Shown in pieces: positions 9,076 through 15,902 of a DNA stretch of 64,000 nt. The stretch comes from Planctomycetota bacterium (lineage in GTDB: Bacteria; Planctomycetota; B15-G4), in assembly GCA_029259715.1 (NCBI GenBank), contig JAJDEP010000010.1, positions 124,001 through 188,000 on the forward strand, given 5' to 3'. Under the pieces are notes generated by a model that worked only from the letters and a program-made list of their open reading frames with translations, was not told where the DNA came from and ran no database searches. Numbering within the stretch: the stretch's first letter is position 1; every line of letters starts with the position of its first letter. The position numbers were made by a program, and so were the translations under genes.

Positions 9076-10107
9076 GTGAGCCTGCGCGTGGACGAGTACC
9101 GCGAAGCGGACCGCGAGGCCCTGCTGGCCCTCAAGTGCTCCGTCTTCGGGGGCACCATCCTGGAGAACGAGCGCCGCCGCTTCGCCTGGGAGTTCGACCG
9201 GAATCCCGCGCGGGATTGGGGCCTGCCCCCGGCCCTGGTGGTCCGTGACGGCGGCGAGCTGGTGGCCGGCTTCACCTTCGTCCCGAGCAGCGTGAGGGTC
9301 GCCGGGGAGCGGGTGTCCGGCGCCGCCGGCATCGACCTGTGCGTGGCGGCCAGCCACAGGGGGCAGGGCCTGGGCCGCCAGGTCGTCGAGCCCTTCTGGG
9401 CGGAGGGCCTGTGCACCTTCCCCTTCTCCACCGGCGTGAATCCGGCGTCCTTGCACCTCTTCTCCTCGTGCGGGGCCACGTTGCTCGGCGGTGCGGAGGA
9501 GGTGACCCTGCACGCCTGGTTCCGCGATGGGGCGCCGACCGAGCCGGACGAGGGCGAGGTCCGCCCCGTCGCCGTGGTGGAGGACATCCCGGCCGACTGG
9601 GACGCCTGCTGGGCCGATCTCGTCGTCGACCACCCGCTGGTGCTCGAGCGCGACGCCGCCTCTCTCCGCTGGCGCTACGTCGAATTCCCGTTCGCGCGCC
9701 CGGTGGTCCTCGCCGCCAGCGACGACGACGGGCGCACCTGCGGGCTGGCGGTGGTGCAGGCCGACCCGGGCCTCGACCGCGTCTACCTGCTCGAGCTCCT
9801 CACCGCGAAGGACGACGCCGCGGCGCAGCGGGGACTCGTCGCCGCTGCCCTGGGCCTCGCGCGGGAGAGCGGTCTCGCCACTCTCTACTACTCCACCCGC
9901 CGGGCCGAGCAGCAGCCGATCCTGCGGGCGGCCGGTTTGCAGCCCGTGCCGGGCGCCTATCCCACCTACATGGGCAAGCTCAACCTCCCCGGGGCCTCGC
10001 GACCCGACGCCGTGAGCGGCTGGACCGTCTCCCTGGGGGACGGCGATCAGCTCTTCAACGTCGGCGAGCCACGCCCGGGGGACGGCCCGTCCCCGACTAT
10101 GCTGTGA
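9076..10107 (+). CDS. GNAT-family N-acetyltransferase
   Basis: Acetyltransferase-like protein, 343 aa, beginning with GTG 9076. Residues about 5-130 form the GNAT fold; the acetyl-CoA-binding motif A is SHRGQGLGRQVV (Q/R-x-x-G-x-G type) near residues 93-104. The second half (about 160-330) looks like a further GNAT-like or substrate domain with STRRAEQQPILRAAG near its end. Similar double-domain proteins lie in glycan and natural-product clusters. It precedes a PIG-L-type deacetylase by 7 bases, so an acetyl-transfer/deacetylation pair is suggested, but the substrate is unknown. Confidence 0.8.
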   Translation: MSLRVDEYREADREALLALKCSVFGGTILENERRRFAWEFDRNPARDWGLPPALVVRDGGELVAGFTFVPSSVRVAGERVSGAAGIDLCVAASHRGQGLGRQVVEPFWAEGLCTFPFSTGVNPASLHLFSSCGATLLGGAEEVTLHAWFRDGAPTEPDEGEVRPVAVVEDIPADWDACWADLVVDHPLVLERDAASLRWRYVEFPFARPVVLAASDDDGRTCGLAVVQADPGLDRVYLLELLTAKDDAAAQRGLVAAALGLARESGLATLYYSTRRAEQQPILRAAGLQPVPGAYPTYMGKLNLPGASRPDAVSGWTVSLGDGDQLFNVGEPRPGDGPSPTML

Positions 10108-10114
10108 GACCGTC

Positions 10115-10939
10115 ATGTCCACCGACCCCACCACCGCCGCCCTGATCCTCGAGCATCAGCGCTTCATCGACGTGTTCCTGGGACGGCAGGTGGTGGAATT
10201 CCCGGCGGCCACGCGCGTGCTGGTCGTCGCCCCCCATCCCGACGATGCGCTGCTCGGGCCCGGCGGCACCACGCTCAAGTACACCGCTGCGGGCGTGCCG
10301 GTGCACTGGGTCTGCATCACCGACGGCCGCGCCTGTGTCGGCGACCCGCGCGAACGGGCGCGCCTGGCGAGCGTGCGCGCCGATGAGGAGCGGGCCTGCG
10401 CGGCCGCCATGGGCCTGCCCGAACCCGAGCTGTACGACATCCCGGAAGATCGGTTCACGGACGCCGACCGCCGGGCCGAGTGCGTCGAGCGCCTGCGCGC
10501 CTCCGTGCGACGCGTCGCGCCCGATGCGATCTTCGTCCCGTACATGCTCGAGACCCATCCCCTGCACCGGCTCACGACGCACCTGCTCGCCGAGGCCCTG
10601 CGTGACGAGCCGATCGCGGCCACCGTCTACAACTACGCGGTGGCGTCGTTCCCGCTGCCCGGACTCGTGGTCGACATCAGCGCGCAGTTCGCGCGGAAGC
10701 AGGAGCTGTGTGCGCACTATGCGTCGCAGCTCGCCTTGCGCGATTACGCCGGGGAGCTCGAGCTGCTCAACGGCTTCTTTGCCGCCTACGCGGGCGCGGG
10801 CACGACCCATGCCGAGCTCTTCTTCCCTCAGGATCGGGAGGCCTTCGTCGGGGAAATCCTGGGCCGGGGCCTGGGCGATCCAGCGACCCTGGGAGTCGGA
10901 ATTCAGCCGTTGGTACCCGAGGATTCGGGACCCGCCTGA
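10115..10939 (+). CDS. PIG-L/LmbE-family deacetylase
   Basis: Zinc-dependent N-acetylglucosaminyl-type deacetylase fold, 274 aa. The signature PHPDD is at residues 40-44 and a later metal-binding region reads THPLHRLTTH. The residue after PHPDD is usually Glu and here is Ala, while the following GPGGT is conserved. Family members deacetylate GlcNAc-linked lipids or thiols such as mycothiol and bacillithiol precursors. It follows the GNAT gene closely and is probably co-transcribed with it; the natural substrate cannot be told from context. Confidence 0.85.
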   Translation: MSTDPTTAALILEHQRFIDVFLGRQVVEFPAATRVLVVAPHPDDALLGPGGTTLKYTAAGVPVHWVCITDGRACVGDPRERARLASVRADEERACAAAMGLPEPELYDIPEDRFTDADRRAECVERLRASVRRVAPDAIFVPYMLETHPLHRLTTHLLAEALRDEPIAATVYNYAVASFPLPGLVVDISAQFARKQELCAHYASQLALRDYAGELELLNGFFAAYAGAGTTHAELFFPQDREAFVGEILGRGLGDPATLGVGIQPLVPEDSGPA

Positions 10940-11417
10940 CGGCCTGGGCCCCGCCGAAGCCCCGTGATCCGGAGGCTTCTGCCTGGCTTCTCCACAGGGC
11001 CCTGTCCTTCTGAAACTCCCGGGATCGGCCGATCCGCGCAGAATCCGCCCATCCGGGACGAACGCTCCACAAGTCATCCCCTGTCGGGCGACGAGTTGCC
11101 AACCCGCGAGAGGGCCGCGCTCCTCGACGGGCTCCTCGACGCGCTCCTCGACCATGCCCTCGAGGGCCCGGATGAGGGGCTGCCACAGGCCCCCATTTTT
11201 TCCCCGATTTCCGTGTGCGGAACCGGTCGAAGGCGGCATCTATACTGTGTGTGATCGGTACGGGGGGCAGCCCCGGCATTCGTACTGCCCGACGAAGCCG
11301 GAAGGCAATCCCCGATCAAATACCGATCGTTTGTTCATCATTCAGCCAAGGTTGCGCGGCAATCGCGCGTAAAACCCTCCTCCCCCCTTTCCCGAAAAAT
11401 CCTTGGCTGGATGATCT
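10940..11417. other. Noncoding stretch between PIG-L gene and ruvC
   Basis: No convincing gene is seen in these 478 bases; the open frames here are short and lack recognisable domains. The right part is less GC-rich than its surroundings. It holds the inverted repeat at 11337-11415 and pyrimidine runs near 11377-11390. Two genes converge on it, so it is mainly a 3'-end region. Confidence 0.5.
11337..11415. repeat. 15-bp inverted repeat, 49-nt spacer
   Basis: ATCATTCAGCCAAGG at 11337-11351 is repeated in inverted orientation as CCTTGGCTGGATGAT at 11401-11415, 14 of 15 bases pairing. It lies just beyond the ruvC stop. It could act as a transcription end for the converging genes or be the ends of a small non-autonomous element; there is no clear T run. 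Confidence 0.6.
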
Positions 11418-11930
11418 TTATCGGCCCCGCGCCATCGGCGCGGACGTCGCCTGACGGTGCAGGGAAGCAATGGCGACGGCGAGCGCGTCCGTCGCATCCA
11501 GGGGGATCCGGGACTCATTGCGAGTGCGGTAAGACGGGCCGAGGAGGACGCCGACCATATGCCCCACCTGTTCCTTGGTCGCCGAACCCCGCCCGGTGAC
11601 GGCCTTCTTGATCTCGGTCGGCGCCAACTCGACCAACGGCAGGCTGGCACGGCCCACCTCCGCCAGCAGTGCGCCCCGCGCCTGGCCGAGGGTCACCAGC
11701 GAGCGCGTATTGGGACCGTGGAACACCGTCTCCATACCGACGCAACCGGGCCCATGCTGCGCGATGAGGTCCGCCAGACCTTGGGACAGCCCCGCCAGCC
11801 GCACGGACAGCGGCTTGCCCCGACCGGGTCGCAGAACACCCATGCCGATCAGCTCAAGCTGGCTGCCTCGCTGGCGGACGACACCCCAACCCGTGACCTG
11901 CGAGCCGGGGTCGATGCCGAGCATGATCAT
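11418..11930 (-). CDS. ruvC: Holliday junction resolvase RuvC
   Basis: Endonuclease that resolves four-way junctions with RuvAB, 170 aa, normal for the family. The RNase-H-like acidic residues are in place: Asp7 in GIDPGSQVTG, Glu67 in VGMETVFHGPN and the Asp pair of LDATDALAVA near 145-148. The loop SLVTLGQARGA is also typical. ruvA and ruvB are not adjacent; ispD is divergent, starting 30 bases from the ruvC start, so the short gap must hold both promoters. Confidence 0.95.
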   Translation of the reverse strand: MIMLGIDPGSQVTGWGVVRQRGSQLELIGMGVLRPGRGKPLSVRLAGLSQGLADLIAQHGPGCVGMETVFHGPNTRSLVTLGQARGALLAEVGRASLPLVELAPTEIKKAVTGRGSATKEQVGHMVGVLLGPSYRTRNESRIPLDATDALAVAIASLHRQATSAPMARGR

Positions 11931-11959
11931 GGGCCCATGGTAACGGTCGGGAACGCACG

Positions 11960-12676
11960 ATGAACGCTCCGGTCATCGTTGTTGCCGCGGGCACCGGATC
12001 GCGCCTCGGCGGCACCACCCACAAGGCCCTGGTCTCGCTGGCGGGCGAGCCCCTCGTGATCCACACGCTGCGACGCCTGATGGAATCGCCCCTGTGCGGG
12101 CCCTTCGTGGTCGTGGGCCACGCGGATGACCTCGAGCGGCTCACTGAGCTCTGCGCGCTTCTGCCCGGCGACGTCACCGTGACCCCCGGCGGCGCCCGCC
12201 GCCAGGATTCCGTCGCCGCGGGCCTCGCCGCCCTCGGGGCCGCCGATGCCCTGCCCCCCGACGCCATCGTCATGATCCACGACGCGGCGCGCCCCTTCGT
12301 CCCCGTCGCGGCGCTGCCCGCCCTTGCCGAGGCCGCCGGGCGTCATGGCGCCGCCGTCCTCGCCGTGCCGGTCACCGACACGCTCAAGCGCGCCCGTGAC
12401 GACGCGCCCGATCTCGTCGCTTCCACAGTCTCCCGCGAGGGCCTCTGGTCGGTGCAAACGCCGCAGGCCTTCGGCGCCTCGACGCTGCGCGACCTGCTCA
12501 TGACGGCCGACGCCGAACAGCGCTCAGTGACCGATGAGGCCACTCTTTTCGAGGAGAGTGGACGCGCGGTGGCCTTCGTGGAAGGATCGCCCCTCAACTT
12601 CAAGATCACGACGCCCCCGGATCTCGAGCTCGCTCGGATCCTGCTGGACGAGTCGCGACGAAAGGCCCAGGCATGA
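11960..12676 (+). CDS. ispD: 2-C-methyl-D-erythritol 4-phosphate cytidylyltransferase
   Basis: MEP-pathway enzyme coupling CTP to methylerythritol phosphate, 238 aa. The nucleotide-binding N-terminus is VVAAGTGSRLGG, a slightly altered form of the usual AAGxGxR loop, with GGARRQDSV, HDAARPF, VTDTLK and WSVQTPQAF all matching IspD. It overlaps ispF by ATGA at 12673, the order found in many bacteria. This indicates isoprenoid precursors are made by the MEP route in the cytoplasm. Confidence 0.95.
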   Translation: MNAPVIVVAAGTGSRLGGTTHKALVSLAGEPLVIHTLRRLMESPLCGPFVVVGHADDLERLTELCALLPGDVTVTPGGARRQDSVAAGLAALGAADALPPDAIVMIHDAARPFVPVAALPALAEAAGRHGAAVLAVPVTDTLKRARDDAPDLVASTVSREGLWSVQTPQAFGASTLRDLLMTADAEQRSVTDEATLFEESGRAVAFVEGSPLNFKITTPPDLELARILLDESRRKAQA

Positions 12677-13167
12677 CCCTCAGCGACAAGATCTCCATCG
12701 GCCTCAGTGTCGACGCCCACAAGTTCAAGCCGGGCGGACCGCTGATCATCGGCGGCGTCGAGTTCGACTTCGATCAGAGCATGGAGGGGCACTCCGACGG
12801 CGACGTGCTGCTGCACGCGGTCATGGACGCGGTGCTCTCCGCCGCCGACCTGCCCGACCTCGGCACGCTGTTCCCCGAGACCGACGAGAACGCCGGACGC
12901 AGCAGCGTCGACATGGCCCGCGAGGTGACGCGCCAGCTGAAGGTGCAGGGCATCCGCATCCTCAGCATCGACTCGGTGGTCTTGGCCCAGGCGCCGAAGA
13001 TCTCGCCGTTCCGCAGCCAGCTGCGCGAGTCGCTGGCGGCCTGCTTCGACATCTCGGTGTCGCGCGTCAACGTGAAGGGCAAGACCTTCGACCACATGGG
13101 CCCCATCGGCAACGCCGAGGGCATCGAGGCGCGGGCCGTGGCCCTCGTCGAGCGCGCCGGCGCCTAG
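12673..13167 (+). CDS. ispF: 2-C-methyl-D-erythritol 2,4-cyclodiphosphate synthase
   Basis: Trimeric zinc enzyme that closes the cyclodiphosphate ring after IspD and IspE, 164 aa. Metal ligands are visible in SVDAHKF and EGHSDGDVLLHA, and FPETD is conserved. The nucleotide-binding segment near the C-terminus, usually KATTTE-LGFTGR-EG, reads KTFDHMGPIGNAEG, an unusual version lacking the second Thr and the Arg. The remaining fold and its operon position make the assignment secure. Its last four bases overlap the converging glycosyltransferase gene. Confidence 0.92.
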   Translation: MTLSDKISIGLSVDAHKFKPGGPLIIGGVEFDFDQSMEGHSDGDVLLHAVMDAVLSAADLPDLGTLFPETDENAGRSSVDMAREVTRQLKVQGIRILSIDSVVLAQAPKISPFRSQLRESLAACFDISVSRVNVKGKTFDHMGPIGNAEGIEARAVALVERAGA

Positions 13168-14360
13168 CGCGCCGCCGTCTTGCGCGCCAGCGGACGGTCG
13201 CGCAGCACCACCGCGTAGAATTCGTCCACGGCGCGGGCCTGGCCGTCGAGGTCGAAGCGACGGCGGGCCGCAGCCAGCGAGCCCTCGGCCAGGCGCTTGC
13301 GCAGGGCGTCCTCCCCCACCATGCGCTCCATGCCGTGGGCCAGGCCGTCGATGCTCTCGTCCACCACCAGTCCGGTGACGCCGGCTTCCACGATGTCGGG
13401 CAAGGGCGCGCGCGGCGTCACGAGGGACGGCAGGCCCATGCACATCTGCTCGCGCAACGCGCGGCAGGTCCCGTCGGAACCCGGCACCAGGAACAGCGAC
13501 ACGTCGAGGGCCACGAGGGCGCCCGGGAATTCGTCGCCGCGCAGATAGCCGGTGGTGAGCACGCGGTCGGACAAGCCCATGTCCTTCACCGGATCGAGCA
13601 GCAACGGCTTGATGTGCGTGCCCCGTCCGATCACCACGAGCCGCGCCCGAGGCTGGCTCTCGGCCACCCGCTGGAAGGCGCCCAGCAGGATCTCGAAGCG
13701 GCGATGACCCTGGACACGGGCGACGATGCCGAGCCCGACGTCGTCGTCGGACAGGCCGAGCCGTTCACGTTCGGCGGCGCGATCGAAGCGCCCCGGGTCG
13801 AAGCGGGTGACGTCGATGCCCCCTTCGATGAGCGCCATGGGCCGGGGCTGGCTCGCCACCGACACCGAGCTGGTCGACCCGCCGTAGCGGGCGAGGGTGC
13901 CCGTCTTGGCCCCGGCGCTCGTGATGATCAGGCCGTCGAGAGCGCGGCGCGCCACCCGACGCACGCGCAGCGACCCGGCGAGGCCCTCGGCGTCGTAACA
14001 CGTGCGCACCAGGCGTCCGAGGCCGGCCCGGCGCACGGCCAGCGAGGCCACCCGGTGATCATTGTTCATGTGGGCGTGGACGATGTCCGGCCGGAACGCG
14101 AGCATCAACGCCGCGAGCCGTTCAACGTCCTCGCGGTTCTTGCGCCAGCTCGCGTGCTTCGTGAGATGGAAGCCGGCCGCCACCGGGACGCCCCGCTCCT
14201 CGGCCTGCGGGTCGATGCGCGAGTCGTGCTCGGACGGCGGCGTGCCGCTCAGGAAGAGCACCTCGTGCGCACCGGAGCGGACCTGGGCCCAGGCCAGATT
14301 GAGGGCCGGCTCGGCGGGGCCCGTCCATTTCCAATTGGAGAAGAGGTGCAGGATCCTCAC
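13164..14360 (-). CDS. Glycosyltransferase family 4
   Basis: GT-B glycosyltransferase, 398 aa. The N-terminal domain begins with ILHLFSNWKWTGPAEPALNL and includes DIVHAHMNNDHR; the C-terminal donor-binding domain includes GIVARVQGHRRFE, LVVIGRGTH, the E-x7-E-like segment REQMCMGLPSLVTPRA and GLVVDES. No transmembrane segment is evident, so it probably works at the inner face of the membrane. Likely role is transfer of a sugar in lipopolysaccharide, exopolysaccharide or glycolipid synthesis; donor and acceptor are unknown. Confidence 0.88.
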   Translation of the reverse strand: MRILHLFSNWKWTGPAEPALNLAWAQVRSGAHEVLFLSGTPPSEHDSRIDPQAEERGVPVAAGFHLTKHASWRKNREDVERLAALMLAFRPDIVHAHMNNDHRVASLAVRRAGLGRLVRTCYDAEGLAGSLRVRRVARRALDGLIITSAGAKTGTLARYGGSTSSVSVASQPRPMALIEGGIDVTRFDPGRFDRAAERERLGLSDDDVGLGIVARVQGHRRFEILLGAFQRVAESQPRARLVVIGRGTHIKPLLLDPVKDMGLSDRVLTTGYLRGDEFPGALVALDVSLFLVPGSDGTCRALREQMCMGLPSLVTPRAPLPDIVEAGVTGLVVDESIDGLAHGMERMVGEDALRKRLAEGSLAAARRRFDLDGQARAVDEFYAVVLRDRPLARKTAAR

Positions 14361-14566
14361 GGGGCCAACAGGCTATCCGCGCGCCTGCCGGACCTCAACG
14401 CAGGAGGGCCCCGACCGCCCGAGGGAGGCCGGCGAGCCCCTCGCGGCCACGGTGATCGAAGCCTCCAAATGCGACCACGACGACTTCAGCGGATACCGTA
14501 TCGCCATGCGCAACCCGACCATGCTCTGCCTGCCGCACGCGCTCCCCGAACGCTGATCCGGTCGGG

Positions 14567-15901
14567 GTGCTGCTCCGGCTGCTGAAGAGGCTGCTCCTGC
14601 TGCTGATCGCGACGGTCCTCGCGGTCGGGTTGGCCGAGGTGGCCCTGCGCGTCATCGCGCCGTCGTCGAACGACTACTTCCTCTGGCCGCCGCACCTGCA
14701 GCGCCGCACACAGCCCCCCACCGAGGTGTTCGACGGGGTCAGCGGGCCGTCGTCGTTCTCGGTGAACGCGCTGGGCTTGCGCGCCGACACCTTGCAGACG
14801 TTTCGGACGCCGGTCGTGCTCGCGCTCGGGGGGTCGACGACCGAGTGCCAGGTCCTCGACCAGGAGGAAGCCTGGCCGCACTTGCTGCAGGTGGCCCTCG
14901 CCCAGGCCCTCGCGCGGGCCCGCGACCCGCCCGGTGCAGCGCCCCACGCAGCGCCCCACGCAGCGCCAGAGGCCGCCGCCGGCGCGCCAGCCCGCAAGTC
15001 ACCCGCCCCGCGACCGTGGGTCGGCAACGCGGGGCGCAGCGGACACGGCACCCGCGAACACGTGTTCCAGGCGCCGCGCCTGCTCGACATGCTCGCCCGC
15101 ACGGGCCCCCGCCGAGTCGACCTGCTTCTCGTGATGGCCGGGGTGAACGACCTCGGACTGCGCCTGCAACGGGACACCGCATATGACCCGGGGTTCCTCG
15201 ATGCGCCCGACGTCGAGGTGCACCAGATCCCGCGCGCGTTCTTCGTGCATCCCCTCGCCTACGCGGGGCATTTGCCCTCCTACAAGCGCACCGAGGTGTG
15301 GGCCTTCGCTCGCAAGCTCAAGAACCGTTTGGCGGCCGGTCTCGAATGGGGCGCCCAGCAGCCCGAAAGCGCTGAGGACCTGGTGCAATGGCGCGCCAAC
15401 CGGTCCGCGGCCACCGAGCTGCGCACCACACTGCCCCCGCTCCAGACCGCCCTGGCCGAATACGAGGCCAACCTCACCCGCATCGTGGAGGCCGCCGCCG
15501 AGCGCGACGTGACCGTGGTGCTGCTCACCCAGGCGAGCCTGTGGCGCCCCGATCTCGACGCGGCGGCGCGGGCCACCCTGTGGTGGGGCGGCGTCGGCGA
15601 CTTCCAGGTTCCCGGGGCCCGGGTGCCCTACTACAGCGTGGAGGCCCTCGCCGAGGGCATGGCGCGCTACAACGAGGCCACCCTGCGCGTGGCCGAACGC
15701 ACGGGCGTCCCGTCCTTCGACCTCGCCGCCGCGGTGCCCCGCACGACCGACATGTTCTACGACGACATGCACTTCACCGAGGCCGGCGCGCGACGCGTGG
15801 CGGAGGCCGTCGCGGACTTCCTCGTCACCAGCGGGCTCGCGGGCTTTGCCGGCGAGTCGGGCGGCTGGGGCGAGTCGGACGACGCGGGCGGGGATCGCTG
15901 A
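14567..15901 (+). CDS. SGNH/GDSL-family hydrolase, membrane-anchored
   Basis: Exported esterase-like protein, 444 aa. A strong N-terminal hydrophobic helix (about residues 5-27) acts as anchor or signal. The nucleophile block is ALGGSTTE near residue 87, the Asn block is AGVNDLGL, and the C-terminal catalytic pair is in MFYDDMHFTEAG. Between the first two blocks lies an Ala/Pro-rich insert made by a 12-base repeat (APHAAPHAAPE, about 14936-14970). The start is the GTG at 14567 with a poor ribosome site. The next gene begins 1 base after its stop, so they are probably co-translated. Substrate may be an acylated glycan. Confidence 0.8.
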   Translation: MLLRLLKRLLLLLIATVLAVGLAEVALRVIAPSSNDYFLWPPHLQRRTQPPTEVFDGVSGPSSFSVNALGLRADTLQTFRTPVVLALGGSTTECQVLDQEEAWPHLLQVALAQALARARDPPGAAPHAAPHAAPEAAAGAPARKSPAPRPWVGNAGRSGHGTREHVFQAPRLLDMLARTGPRRVDLLLVMAGVNDLGLRLQRDTAYDPGFLDAPDVEVHQIPRAFFVHPLAYAGHLPSYKRTEVWAFARKLKNRLAAGLEWGAQQPESAEDLVQWRANRSAATELRTTLPPLQTALAEYEANLTRIVEAAAERDVTVVLLTQASLWRPDLDAAARATLWWGGVGDFQVPGARVPYYSVEALAEGMARYNEATLRVAERTGVPSFDLAAAVPRTTDMFYDDMHFTEAGARRVAEAVADFLVTSGLAGFAGESGGWGESDDAGGDR

Positions 15902-15902
15902 C

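Noticed and set aside
10964-11254. Small ORF in the gap before ruvC
   Set aside because: No ribosome site, no recognisable domain, and another frame on the opposite strand is equally open; composition alone explains it.
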